Shown one piece after another: positions 30,527-41,336 of a stretch of 64,000 nucleotides of DNA. Where the stretch lies: contig NZ_PPRM01000018.1 in assembly GCF_002902665.1 (NCBI RefSeq), positions 35,436 to 99,435 of the forward strand, written 5' to 3'. Both the position numbers and the translations under genes were made by a program. The notes beneath the pieces were generated by a model. It was not told the origin of the DNA and ran no database searches. It saw only the letters and a list, made by a program, of their open reading frames with translations. Source of the DNA: Macrococcoides caseolyticum. Its GTDB lineage: Bacteria; Bacillota; Bacilli; Staphylococcales; Staphylococcaceae. Every line of letters starts with the position of its first letter. Position 1 is the first letter of the stretch.

Positions 30527-30775
30527 AATATTAATTCCATATCAACCGTTATGAGCTTATATATTGTTATTAATTATTTAAAGAGACATCTACAGCTGCT
30601 GGGAGTAGATGATTAATGATAGCAATGCGAACAATAGGCAAGGTTGCTTTATGAAAGTAAAGCCGTAATGCATGCGTTAAATGTACTAAAGAGGATATTC
30701 TATTCTGTTGAATATCAATTTGGGTGGCACCACGAATATTTCGTCCCTTATGCATATGCATAAGGGGCTTTTTTA
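30527..30775 (+). promoter_or_regulatory. T-box leader controlling hisS-aspS
   Basis: The T-box signature GGGTGGCACCACGA is at about 30722-30735. A terminator follows, with stem CCCTTATGCA/TGCATAAGGG (about 30745-30766) and a T run to 30775. Upstream are stem I elements such as CATCTAC...GTAGATG (about 30587-30611). Uncharged tRNA binding would favour the antiterminator and let transcription into hisS. Histidine specificity is assumed from the downstream gene; I could not place the specifier codon with confidence. This accounts for the 302 bp without a gene. Confidence 0.9.
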
Positions 30776-30792
30776 TATTAAGGAGGATAATG

Positions 30793-32052
30793 ATGATTAA
30801 TATACCAAGAGGAACACAAGATATATTACCTGCTGAAACTGCCAAGTGGCGTTATGTCGAATCAAAGTTACATAATATTGCAGCAAACTATAACTATAAG
30901 GAAATCCGTACACCGATGTTTGAGTCTACGGACCTCTTCGCACGTGGTGTCGGAGGTTCTACAGATATCGTTCAAAAAGAAATGTATACGTTCAAAGATA
31001 AAGGAGATCGTAGTTTAACATTACGTCCAGAAGGGACAGCAGCTGTTGTAAGAAGTTATATCGAGAATAAGATGAATGGAGATGCTAATCAACCGGTTAA
31101 ACTTTATTATAATGGTCCGATGTTCCGCTACGAACGTAAACAAAAAGGACGTTATCGTCAGTTTGTACAGTTCGGTGTTGAAGCAATTGGTAGTGAAAAT
31201 CCAGCGATTGATGCAGAAGTTATTCATATGGTGTATAACATATACAAATCATTTGGGTTGAAGCATATTAAGATTGTACTGAACTCAATCGGTGATATGG
31301 ATAGTAGAGAAGAGTATAAACAGGCATTGATTGAGCATTTTGAACCACATATCAATAATTTTTGTAACGACTGTAAAAACAGATTGCATACAAATCCGAT
31401 GCGTATCCTGGATTGTAAAGTTGACCATGAGCAGCCAACAGTGAAAACGGCGCCAAAGATTACTGAGTACTTGAACGATTATTCAAAAAATTATTATGAA
31501 GAAGTGAAACAATACTTAGACCTGCTAAACATTCCGTATATCGAAGATGCAAGTTTAGTGCGTGGTCTGGATTACTATACGCATACTGCATTTGAAGTGA
31601 TGAGTGAGGCGGAAGGTTTCGGAGCGATTACTACACTATGCGGTGGCGGGCGTTATAATGGATTACTGGAGATGCTGGATGGACCTAAAGAAACAGGGAT
31701 CGGCTTTGCATTGAGTATTGAACGATTACTGCTTGCAATCGAAGCAGAGGATATTCAATTAGATGTTGAAGAATCAGTAGATATATTTGTTGTAACGATG
31801 CCTGAAACTGTGAAGGAAGCGGTTAAGATTGTTGCAGAACTGCGTAATGCAGGTATACGTGCTGATATGGATTATCTCGGCCGTAAGATGAAAGGTCAGA
31901 TGAAACAGGCAGACCGTATCCATGCAACATATACAGTGGTGCTTGGCAGCAACGAAATTGAGACGAACAAAATAGAGATTAAAGCGATGCAGACTGGGGA
32001 AAGTGAAACGATAAAGCTACAGGATATTGCATCATATATTAAAGGAGAATAA
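30793..32052 (+). CDS. hisS: Histidyl-tRNA synthetase
   Basis: A 419-residue class II synthetase. Motif 1 lies in IPRGTQDILP and RTPMFESTDLF. Motif 2 is FRYERKQKGRYRQFVQFGVE (about residues 111-130). Histidine-specific segments are GLDYYTHTAFEV and GGGRYNGLLE, and motif 3 is IGFALSIERLL. ATG 30793 is preferred over the adjacent ATG 30790 because AGGAGG lies 6 bp ahead. Expression is controlled by the T-box. aspS follows 3 bp later. Confidence 0.97.
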   Translation: MINIPRGTQDILPAETAKWRYVESKLHNIAANYNYKEIRTPMFESTDLFARGVGGSTDIVQKEMYTFKDKGDRSLTLRPEGTAAVVRSYIENKMNGDANQPVKLYYNGPMFRYERKQKGRYRQFVQFGVEAIGSENPAIDAEVIHMVYNIYKSFGLKHIKIVLNSIGDMDSREEYKQALIEHFEPHINNFCNDCKNRLHTNPMRILDCKVDHEQPTVKTAPKITEYLNDYSKNYYEEVKQYLDLLNIPYIEDASLVRGLDYYTHTAFEVMSEAEGFGAITTLCGGGRYNGLLEMLDGPKETGIGFALSIERLLLAIEAEDIQLDVEESVDIFVVTMPETVKEAVKIVAELRNAGIRADMDYLGRKMKGQMKQADRIHATYTVVLGSNEIETNKIEIKAMQTGESETIKLQDIASYIKGE

Positions 32053-32055
32053 TGA

Positions 32056-33834
32056 ATGGATAATAGAACAACATATTGTGGCTTAGTCACAGAATCATAT
32101 ATCGGACAAGAAATTATTTTAAAAGGATGGGTACAAAAACGTCGAGACCTTGGAGGATTAATCTTTATTGATCTACGCGACCGTGAAGGTGTCGTACAGA
32201 TTGTATTTAACCCGGATTTCTCAAAAGAAGCGTTGACAATTGCTGAAACCATCCGTTCTGAATATGTCATAGAAGTTCATGGTAAGGTAACGATGCGTGA
32301 TGAAGCTGTCATCAACCCAAAGATTAAAACAGGTAAGGTAGAAGTTCAGGTTAGTGAAGTAACAATTATTAATAAATCTGAAACACCACCATTCCAGATT
32401 GAAGCAGAGACTGATAGCTCAGAAGACGTGCGTTTAAAATATCGTTACCTAGATTTACGCCGTGAACCTTTAGCGAATACATTCAAGATGCGTCATCAAA
32501 TTACACGTGCTGTACGTAACTACTTAGATGAAAGTGGATTTTACGAAGTTGAAACACCTGTACTTACGAAATCTACTCCAGAAGGGGCGCGTGATTATCT
32601 TGTTCCATCACGTGTACAAGAAGGAGAATTCTATGCATTACCACAGTCTCCGCAAATTTTTAAACAGCTATTGATGATCGGTGGATTTGATAAATATTAT
32701 CAGATCGTTAAGTGTTTCCGTGATGAAGACTTACGTGCAGACCGTCAGCCAGAGTTCACTCAGATCGATATTGAGATGAGTTTCGTCGATCAGGAAGATG
32801 TTATGTCAATGAATGAAGGAATGCTTAAGCGTATTATGAAAGATGTTAAAGGTATCGATATTGCGACACCTTTCCCGCGTATGACGTATGAAGAAGCGAT
32901 GCGTGATTATGGAATCGATAAACCTGACACACGTTTTGATATGAAACTTGTGACTTTAAATGACCTTGCTTCAAAGATGGAATTTAAAGTATTCAAAGGT
33001 GCGGTAGAAAGTGGTGGTGCCGTTAAAGCAATCGTTGTCAAAGGCGCAAGCGATAAATATTCACGTAAAGATATTGATGCGTTACAGGAATATGCAAAGA
33101 TATATGGTGCGAAAGGGTTAGCATGGGTTAAAGTTACTGAAGATGGATTAAACGGACCAATCGTGAAATTCTTTGAAGAAAGTCATGTATCAGAATTATT
33201 AGATGCGACAAATGCAGAGATGGGTGATTTAATATTATTTGTTGCTGATAAGTGGAGTGTTGTCAACGCAAGTCTCGCAAACTTACGTAATAAGCTTGGT
33301 AAGGAACTCGGCTTGATTGATGAGAATAAATATAACTTCTTGTGGGTAACAGACTGGCCGTTATTTGAATATGACGAGGAGCTAGATCGCTACTTCGCAG
33401 CACACCATCCATTCACAGCACCGAAAAAAGAGCATATAGAAATGCTTAAGACAGACAAAGAAAAAGTACAGGCGAATGCATATGACGTCGTATTAAATGG
33501 TTATGAGCTCGGTGGGGGATCTATCCGTATACATGATCAGGAAATGCAGAAAAAGATGTTCGAAGCTTTAGGATTTAGTGATGAAGAGGCACAGGAGCAG
33601 TTCGGGTTCTTGATGGATGCATTTAAATACGGTGCACCACCACATGGCGGTATTGCTTTAGGATTAGACCGTATGGTGATGCTGTTATCAGGCCGCTCGA
33701 ACTTACGTGACGTAATCGCATTCCCGAAAACTGCAAGTGCAACTTGTTTATTGACAGATGCACCAAGTAAAGTGGACGACAAGCAATTAGAAGAACTTCA
33801 TATCCAGCTAAATATTGAAAATTCAGAAAAATAG
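32056..33834 (+). CDS. aspS: Aspartyl-tRNA synthetase
   Basis: A 592-residue bacterial-type class II synthetase. The N-terminal OB-fold anticodon domain includes [20 protein letters not shown]. Motif 2 is [20 protein letters not shown], a GAD insertion domain follows (about residues 290-410), and motif 3 is [14 protein letters not shown]. It is co-transcribed with hisS. No hairpin terminator is seen before the 6S RNA promoter. Confidence 0.97.
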   Translation: MDNRTTYCGLVTESYIGQEIILKGWVQKRRDLGGLIFIDLRDREGVVQIVFNPDFSKEALTIAETIRSEYVIEVHGKVTMRDEAVINPKIKTGKVEVQVSEVTIINKSETPPFQIEAETDSSEDVRLKYRYLDLRREPLANTFKMRHQITRAVRNYLDESGFYEVETPVLTKSTPEGARDYLVPSRVQEGEFYALPQSPQIFKQLLMIGGFDKYYQIVKCFRDEDLRADRQPEFTQIDIEMSFVDQEDVMSMNEGMLKRIMKDVKGIDIATPFPRMTYEEAMRDYGIDKPDTRFDMKLVTLNDLASKMEFKVFKGAVESGGAVKAIVVKGASDKYSRKDIDALQEYAKIYGAKGLAWVKVTEDGLNGPIVKFFEESHVSELLDATNAEMGDLILFVADKWSVVNASLANLRNKLGKELGLIDENKYNFLWVTDWPLFEYDEELDRYFAAHHPFTAPKKEHIEMLKTDKEKVQANAYDVVLNGYELGGGSIRIHDQEMQKKMFEALGFSDEEAQEQFGFLMDAFKYGAPPHGGIALGLDRMVMLLSGRSNLRDVIAFPKTASATCLLTDAPSKVDDKQLEELHIQLNIENSEK

Positions 33835-33846
33835 AAAGTTTTTTAT

Positions 33847-33874
33847 TTGCATTATATGAAATATATGATATTAT
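33847..33874 (+). promoter_or_regulatory. Promoter of the 6S RNA gene
   Basis: TTGCAT (33847-33852), 16 bp, TATTAT (33869-33874), starting 12 bp after the aspS stop; predicted transcript start about 33881. Confidence 0.6.
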
Positions 33875-33880
33875 AAAGAC

Positions 33881-34112
33881 ATAAGATAGGTGTCTGAAGA
33901 GTACGACATTAGTTTTTATATTTTGACCTAACACTTTATGATCAGGGAGCCTAATAGGTTTTCTTAGGATGCACACGCCTCTACTGGAGGACTTGCTGAA
34001 TAAGAAACAGGGCACCCACCTGAATTTATCAGGCCAAAATGATCAACTATACAATGACGGCTCAGTTGGATACTATCGTATTGGCGAAGGACTTATGTCC
34101 TTCGCCTTTTTT
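33881..34112 (+). ncRNA. ssrS: 6S RNA (RNA polymerase-binding regulatory RNA)
   Basis: A 341-bp stretch between aspS and tcdA lacks a credible protein gene and has a promoter at one end and a strong terminator (GGCGAAGGAC/GTCCTTCGCC plus T run, 34083-34112) at the other. The B. subtilis 6S-1 gene bsrA lies at exactly this place, between aspS and yrvM (tcdA). The ends can pair: ATAAGATAG near the 5' end with CTATCGTAT near 34073-34081, then CTGA with TCAG, giving the rod shape of 6S RNA. It would bind sigma-A holoenzyme and damp transcription in stationary phase. Exact ends are estimates. Confidence 0.75.
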
Positions 34113-34175
34113 GTATTCACAAATTCGAGTTATATGGTAGGATATACATATAATGAAAGAAGAATGGAGAACATT

Positions 34176-34943
34176 ATGAAACATCAATTTTCAAGAAATG
34201 AACTTGCATATGGAAAAGAAGGATTAGATGCATTAAATAATAAAACAGTCATGATATTAGGTGTCGGTGGTGTCGGCTCATTCGCTGCAGAAGCGTTAGC
34301 GCGTACAAATATCGGGCACATTATACTGATCGATAAAGATGATGTAGATATTACGAACGTTAACCGTCAAATTCACGCTTTAACGACAACTGTGGGACAA
34401 TCTAAAGTGACATTAATGGAAGAACGTATAAAATTAATCAACCCTGAATGTAAGGTGACTCCTCTGCATATGTTCTATACAGACGAAACGTATGAAGAGA
34501 TATTCGAATATGACATCGATTATGTCGTAGACGCATCAGATACGATTATGTACAAAATTCATCTTATGAAAGAATGTCTAAAGCGTGGGATAAAGATTAT
34601 TTCGAGCATGGGTGCTGCAAATAAAACGGATCCGACGCGTTTCCAGATTGCAGATATCTCGAAGACACATACAGATCCTATGGCGAAAGTAATTCGTACA
34701 AAGCTGCGTAAAGAGAAGATTTATAAAGGCATCCCTGTTGTTTTCTCTGATGAAAGTCCGATTGTCATACGTGAAGATGTGAAATCATATGTCGGTAACC
34801 CGGATGCTCCGATTCGTAAAGCGCAGATGCCCCCGTCTTCTAACGCTTTTGTACCAAGTGTTGTCGGATTAATTTGTGCGAGCTATGTGGTAAATGATAT
34901 TTTGAAGGATTTCCCGGTAACACGAGTTAAAGATAAACAGTAA
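34176..34943 (+). CDS. tcdA: tRNA threonylcarbamoyladenosine dehydratase
   Basis: A 255-residue E1-like ATP-dependent enzyme (YrvM/CsdL) that cyclises t6A37 of ANN-reading tRNAs to ct6A. The nucleotide-binding motif is ILGVGGVGSFAAEALAR (about residues 27-43), followed by DKDDVDITNVNRQ and VDASDTI; the C-terminus has PPSSNAFVPSVVG. Start ATG 34176 follows TGGAGAACATT; an apparent upstream extension would run through the 6S RNA. A perfect TATAAT at 34149-34154 probably belongs to its promoter, though the -35 is weak. Confidence 0.93.
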   Translation: MKHQFSRNELAYGKEGLDALNNKTVMILGVGGVGSFAAEALARTNIGHIILIDKDDVDITNVNRQIHALTTTVGQSKVTLMEERIKLINPECKVTPLHMFYTDETYEEIFEYDIDYVVDASDTIMYKIHLMKECLKRGIKIISSMGAANKTDPTRFQIADISKTHTDPMAKVIRTKLRKEKIYKGIPVVFSDESPIVIREDVKSYVGNPDAPIRKAQMPPSSNAFVPSVVGLICASYVVNDILKDFPVTRVKDKQ

Positions 34944-35017
34944 GGACGACCTTATTGTCTTTTGTGAATTTTTATTGGTAATTTCAGCATTTTATAGATA
35001 TTTAATTCAATTAATAC

Positions 35018-35052
35018 AAAACGACAAAAGCGATCAACGCTTTTGTCGTTTT
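35018..35052. terminator. Bidirectional terminator between tcdA and rarA
   Basis: AAAACGACAAAAGCG (35018-35032) and CGCTTTTGTCGTTTT (35038-35052) are perfect complements with a 5-base loop. A- and T-tracts on both sides serve converging genes; the rarA stop codon lies inside the stem. Confidence 0.88.
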
Positions 35053-36293
35053 ATATTATCATAGATCTGTTTGAACTGCTGCTCTGACTTACTTGTTGTT
35101 TTTGGTTCGTAATATTGTTTATGTTTTAACGTATCAGGTAAATACTGCTGCACGACATAGCCACTTTCAAAGCTGTGTGGATATTTATAATCAACACCAT
35201 TTCCTAAGTCTTTGGCACCTTGATAATGTGCATCTTTCAAATGTTTCGGTATCGCACCGACTTTACCGGATTTAACATCTTTTAGTGCATGATCGATCGC
35301 ACTGATACCAGAGTTTGATTTCGGACTTAAACATAATTCGATCACAGCTTGTGCGAGTGGGATGCGTGCTTCCGGAAATCCTAGACGTTCTGCAGATTCT
35401 ATCGCAGCGAGGATTCTTGCACCAGCACCTGGTGAGGCAAGTCCAACATCTTCATAGCTGATGACGAGCAGACGTCTCGCAATTGTCGGTAAGTCTCCAC
35501 CTTCAATCAGGCGTGCTAAATAATGGAGGCTTGCATCAACATCACTACCACGAATGGATTTCTGAAATGCACTCATTATATCGTAATGCATATCCCCATC
35601 TGCATCGAAATTAAAACTTGGTTTCTGCAGACAATCTTTCGCATCTTGTAACGTTATATGAACAGGGTCACCTTGTGCAGATAAAACTGCAAGTTCCAGT
35701 GCATTCAGTGCAGTTCTGATATCCCCGGCAGCACTTTGGACAAAGTGAGAAACTGCATCATCATCAATTTTAACATCTTTTTTACCATATCCATTCACAT
35801 CATCATTTAAAGCACGCGTCAACGCCTGCTTTACTTCTTTATCGCCGTGTGGGTACAATTCGAAAATTTGTGTCCTGCTACGAATGGCAGGATTAATAGC
35901 ATGATATGGATTGCTCGTTGTTGCACCAATCAGTATAATACTGCCCTTTTCTAGATGCGGCAGCAAAAAATCTTGTTTTCCTTTATCGAGTCGATGAATT
36001 TCATCCAGTAATAATATGACTTGACCACTCATCTTTGCCTCTTCAGCGATGAGCTGCATATCTTTCTTAGTATTTGTTACAGCATTTAATTGTCTGAATT
36101 TAAGATTTGTACTTCCAGCGATGGCTTGTGCGATACTTGTCTTGCCAATGCCGGGAGGTCCATATAATATCATTGAGGACAAACGTTTCGCCTCAACCAT
36201 ACGTCTGATAATGCCACGAGGACCAACGAGATGTGCCTGTCCGATGATATCATCAATCGTATTCGGTCTCATTCTATATGCTAATGGTTCCAA
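35034..36293 (-). CDS. rarA: Replication-associated recombination protein RarA (MgsA)
   Basis: A 419-residue AAA+ ATPase related to RuvB and clamp loaders that acts at stalled replication forks. Walker A is GPPGIGKTS (about residues 45-53), Walker B is ILLLDEIHRLDKGKQD, and sensor 1 is IGATTSNPYHAINPAI. The C-terminal MgsA-type tetramerisation region contains SYEDVGLASPGAG and LPDTLKHKQYYEP. The start is TTG (36293-36291) with GGGGAGGA ahead. One of only three minus-strand genes here, converging on tcdA. Confidence 0.95.
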   Translation of the reverse strand: MEPLAYRMRPNTIDDIIGQAHLVGPRGIIRRMVEAKRLSSMILYGPPGIGKTSIAQAIAGSTNLKFRQLNAVTNTKKDMQLIAEEAKMSGQVILLLDEIHRLDKGKQDFLLPHLEKGSIILIGATTSNPYHAINPAIRSRTQIFELYPHGDKEVKQALTRALNDDVNGYGKKDVKIDDDAVSHFVQSAAGDIRTALNALELAVLSAQGDPVHITLQDAKDCLQKPSFNFDADGDMHYDIMSAFQKSIRGSDVDASLHYLARLIEGGDLPTIARRLLVISYEDVGLASPGAGARILAAIESAERLGFPEARIPLAQAVIELCLSPKSNSGISAIDHALKDVKSGKVGAIPKHLKDAHYQGAKDLGNGVDYKYPHSFESGYVVQQYLPDTLKHKQYYEPKTTSKSEQQFKQIYDNIKRQKR

Positions 36294-36380
36294 AAAAATC
36301 CTCCCCTTTTCATATAAAGTGTACCTTATTTCGAATAAAAATGTGATAAAATTGATTTATTGAAAAGGAGCATCTATATA

Positions 36381-36803
36381 ATGAAAATATCTACTAAAGG
36401 AAGATATGGTTTAACGTTAATGATATCGCTCGCGAAACGATATGATAAAGGTGAAACTGTATCCTTAAAAACGATTGCAGAAGAAAATCATTTAAGTGAT
36501 TTATATTTAGAACAACTTGTTGGACCACTTAGAAATGCAGGACTCATTAAAAGTGTACGTGGTGCACGTGGTGGCTATAAGTTGATGAAACATCCGAAAG
36601 AAGTGACAACGAGTGAAATTATTCGTTTGTTAGAAGGACCGATTACGCCAGTGGAGGGCATTGAAGATGAACCGCCGGCACAGAAACAGTTATGGATTGA
36701 TATTCGTGATGCGGTGAAGAAAGTGCTTGATGAAACGACATTGTATGACTTAATGCATTATAAAGAGAGCAGTCCGATAGAAGGGTATATGTTCTATATA
36801 TAA
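36381..36803 (+). CDS. cymR: Rrf2-family cysteine metabolism repressor CymR
   Basis: A 140-residue winged-helix regulator. MKISTKGRYGLTLMISLAKR, LSDLYLEQLVGPLRNAGLI (recognition helix) and VRGARGGYKL (wing) are diagnostic, and the end EGYMFYI matches CymR. In Staphylococcus CymR with CysK represses sulfur uptake genes. No Fe-S ligating cysteines occur, as expected for CymR, but there is no cysteine at all: the redox-sensing Cys25 of S. aureus CymR is replaced by the GET region. Divergent from rarA. ATG 36381 has AAGGAG 11 bp ahead. Confidence 0.93.
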   Translation: MKISTKGRYGLTLMISLAKRYDKGETVSLKTIAEENHLSDLYLEQLVGPLRNAGLIKSVRGARGGYKLMKHPKEVTTSEIIRLLEGPITPVEGIEDEPPAQKQLWIDIRDAVKKVLDETTLYDLMHYKESSPIEGYMFYI

Positions 36804-36830
36804 TGTTTGATTATATGTTGTGATAGGGAG

Positions 36831-37140
36831 TAGATGCCGAACATGGTGAAAGTTCGCCACCTACAAGTGTTAAGACAGCCACCTGTAAGGTATAGATGCC
36901 GAACATGGTGAAAGTTCGCCACCTACAAGTGTCAGGGCGACCACCCGTATGGTCTAGGTGCCGAACATGGTGAAAGTTCGCCACCTACAAGCGTTAAGAC
37001 AGCCACCTGTAAGGTCTAGATGCCGAACATCGTGAAAGTTCGCCACCTACAAGCGTTAAGACAGCCACCTGTAAGGTCTAGGTGCCGAACATGGTGAAAG
37101 TTCGTCACCTACAAGCGACAGGACGCACCCACAGCATCAC
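36831..37140. repeat. Five tandem copies of a 62-bp structured repeat
   Basis: Units start at 36831, 36893, 36955, 37017 and 37079, an exact 62-bp period; the fifth degenerates at its end. Each opens with TAGRTGCCGAACATGGTG and continues AAAGTTCGCCACCTACAAG. This 33-bp part folds as a hairpin: TAGGTG-C-CGAAC with GTTCG-C-CACCTA, 11 pairs around one C-C mismatch, loop ATGGTGAAA. The remaining 29 bp, containing ACAGCCACCTGTAAGGT, is also conserved except in copy 2. The period is not a multiple of three, so it is not coding. It fills the 389 bp between cymR and a terminator. Function unknown. Confidence 0.9.
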
Positions 37141-37157
37141 CCCCACATATAACATTA

Positions 37158-37192
37158 AAAAACTCCCGGATCTATGATCCGGGAGTTTTAAA
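37158..37192. terminator. Bidirectional terminator between the repeats and the monooxygenase
   Basis: AACTCCCGGATC and GATCCGGGAGTT form a perfect 12-bp stem with a 3-base loop, flanked by A and T runs. The minus-strand monooxygenase stop follows directly. Confidence 0.9.
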
Positions 37193-38188
37193 TTATGATG
37201 TTAGTGCTTTAAACTTACGATAGCTTTCATGCTGTTTATCAATATCATATATATAACTTACAGCGATAAACTCATCTACATTAAATTCTTCTTGAAATGC
37301 TTCCAGCTGTGCTTTCACTGTCTCTTCAGAACCGATAAATCCAGTCGCTGTGCGTGACATGGCCATCAATTTCTCTTGAGGACTCCACAGTGCATCCATA
37401 TTTTCTACAGGTGGCTGCATCGGGATACGTGCATTTCGGATAATGCTTAAGAACATCTGGTGCATCGTTGTTGCCAGGTATTCTGCTTCTTCGTCTGTTT
37501 CTCCGATGATAACATTTGTTCCGACCATAACATATGGTTCTTTCAAATATTCAGAAGGTGTAAATAAATTTCTGTATATCTGAATGGCTTCTTTCATCTG
37601 TTCTGGTGCAAAGTGTGATGCGAAAGCATAAGGGAGACCTAATCGCGCTGCTAGATGTGCAGAATCTGTTGAAGATCCTAATATATAGATAGGAACGTTC
37701 GTATCTGCACCTGGATACGCTTTGACGTAGCCTTGTTTTTCTTCTGGTCCAAAGTATTGCAATAAGTCTTTCACTTCATCAGGGAATGTGTAGACACTAT
37801 CGTGTCTATCACGTCTTAATGCACTTGCAGTCATCATATCTGTTCCAGGTGCACGTCCTAATCCTAGACTTACACGGTTCGGATAAATTGTTGCGAGAGT
37901 TCCGAACTGTTCGGCAACAACAAGTGGTGCATGGTTTGGAAGCATAATACCACCAGAACCAACTTCGATCGTCTTCGTATGTTGTAATACGTGACCGATT
38001 AATATGCTCGTTGCAGAACTTACTAAGTTCGGTGTATTATGATGTTCTGCTATCCAATACCTTCTGTAATCGAGCTCTTCAGCGAATTGTGCGAGTGCTG
38101 TCATCTGTTCTACTGCTTCTTTATTTGTCGAACCTTTTCTAACAGGTGCTAAATTTAATATCGAAACAGGTACTTTAATATTTGACAA
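37193..38188 (-). CDS. LLM-class flavin-dependent monooxygenase (luciferase-like)
   Basis: A 331-residue bacterial-luciferase-like TIM-barrel protein of the MsnO8/YhbW type. Marks are SILNLAPVRKG, RYWIAEHHNTPNLVSSAT, GSGGIMLPNHAPLVVAEQFG and LGLGRAPGTD (about residues 108-117). Such enzymes use FMNH2 and oxygen on small organic, often sulfur-containing or aldehyde, substrates; the substrate is not evident. The start is TTG with TAGGAGGA ahead. It is on the minus strand, sharing a terminator with the repeat region. Confidence 0.88.
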   Translation of the reverse strand: MSNIKVPVSILNLAPVRKGSTNKEAVEQMTALAQFAEELDYRRYWIAEHHNTPNLVSSATSILIGHVLQHTKTIEVGSGGIMLPNHAPLVVAEQFGTLATIYPNRVSLGLGRAPGTDMMTASALRRDRHDSVYTFPDEVKDLLQYFGPEEKQGYVKAYPGADTNVPIYILGSSTDSAHLAARLGLPYAFASHFAPEQMKEAIQIYRNLFTPSEYLKEPYVMVGTNVIIGETDEEAEYLATTMHQMFLSIIRNARIPMQPPVENMDALWSPQEKLMAMSRTATGFIGSEETVKAQLEAFQEEFNVDEFIAVSYIYDIDKQHESYRKFKALTS

Positions 38189-38359
38189 TGTTATTCCTCC
38201 TAATACTTTTTCATGTATCGCTATTTTAACATTACGTCAGAAACAATGAATAGCAATTTGCTTTAAGTGATATATTTTATACAATGAAGTTGTTCCTATA
38301 GTTTTTTTATTGAAAGGGTGTTAATATAAGTTATTGAAAAAATAGAAAGGATGTTCAAT

Positions 38360-40612
<2,253 letters not shown>

Positions 40613-40614
<2 letters not shown>

Positions 40615-40637
40615 AAGACAATTTGTCTTCTTTTTTT
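40613..40637 (+). terminator. Terminator after mnmA
   Basis: AGAAGACA and TGTCTTCT form an 8-bp stem starting inside the mnmA stop codon, followed by seven T. Confidence 0.75.
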
Positions 40638-40652
40638 ATAGTTTGATATAAT
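40623..40652 (+). promoter_or_regulatory. Promoter of the TPR-recD2 unit
   Basis: TTGTCT (40623-40628), 18 bp, TATAAT (40647-40652). The -35 lies inside the preceding terminator hairpin. Confidence 0.5.
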
Positions 40653-40674
40653 AGTAGTATTTGGAGGTTATACA

Positions 40675-41334
40675 ATGAATGATAATCAGTTGATGGAATT
40701 AATTAAGAATAAAAAATATGAAGAAGCGTTAAAGTTGTTATTTGAAGCAATTGAGTCTGAGCCTGAAGAGGTGACGCACTATATTAATGTTGGTACGATC
40801 TTGTTTGATACAGGTAAGCTTGAAGAGGCAGAGCGTTTCTTCCAGAAGGCGATCACTGTTAATCCTGAGCATGGTGGCGCTTATTACGGCTTAGCCAATA
40901 TTTATTATAATGCTGAACGATTTGATGAAGCAGTGAAGTTGTATCAGAAGGCGATAGCGTATGAGCTGCAGGATGCGGATACGTATTATATGCTCGGTAT
41001 GTCGTTCGTTAATCTAGGTGAGATGAGTAGCGCATTGCCGTATTTGATGCGTGCACATGAGCTAAATGATGCAGATATTGAGATCGCGTTCCAATATGGT
41101 CTCGTGATGTGTCAACTTAGTATGTATGGTGACGCTGTCAATATGCTGCAGCGTGTAATGGATCAGGACGCGTCTCATGCGGATGCGTTATATAATTTAA
41201 CGCTTGCACAATATATGATTGATGAAGATGCAGATAAAGCAATTGAGGGGTTTAAGCGTGTATTAGAGATCGCTCCAGATCATATGCTTGCTGGTCACGC
41301 TGTTAAGCAATTCGAATTACTTAAGGAGGAGTAG
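40675..41334 (+). CDS. Tetratricopeptide-repeat protein (YrrB-like)
   Basis: A 219-residue soluble protein made of about six 34-residue TPR units. Consensus positions are visible in TGKLEEAERFFQKAITVNPEH, AYYGLANIYYNAERFDEAVK and DADTYYMLGMSFVNLGEM. TPR arrays mediate protein contacts; the homologue YrrB sits next to mnmA and recD2 in Bacillales too, which suggests a link with tRNA thiolation proteins, but no partner is established here. recD2 follows after 2 bp. Confidence 0.88.
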   Translation: MNDNQLMELIKNKKYEEALKLLFEAIESEPEEVTHYINVGTILFDTGKLEEAERFFQKAITVNPEHGGAYYGLANIYYNAERFDEAVKLYQKAIAYELQDADTYYMLGMSFVNLGEMSSALPYLMRAHELNDADIEIAFQYGLVMCQLSMYGDAVNMLQRVMDQDASHADALYNLTLAQYMIDEDADKAIEGFKRVLEIAPDHMLAGHAVKQFELLKEE

Positions 41335-41336
41335 CA

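Noticed and set aside
33969..34175. N-terminal extension of tcdA by 69 residues
   Set aside because: It runs through the 6S RNA and its terminator, and the conserved protein starts at ATG 34176 with its own ribosome site.
36831..37140. CRISPR array, since 33-bp near-identical blocks alternate with 29-bp stretches
   Set aside because: The spacers are themselves nearly identical in copies 1, 3 and 4, there are no cas genes nearby, and the whole 62-bp unit is tandemly repeated.
35034..38188. A mobile island spanning rarA to the monooxygenase because of the strand change
   Set aside because: rarA divergent from cymR is the normal staphylococcal order, and no integrase, transposase or direct-repeat boundary is visible.
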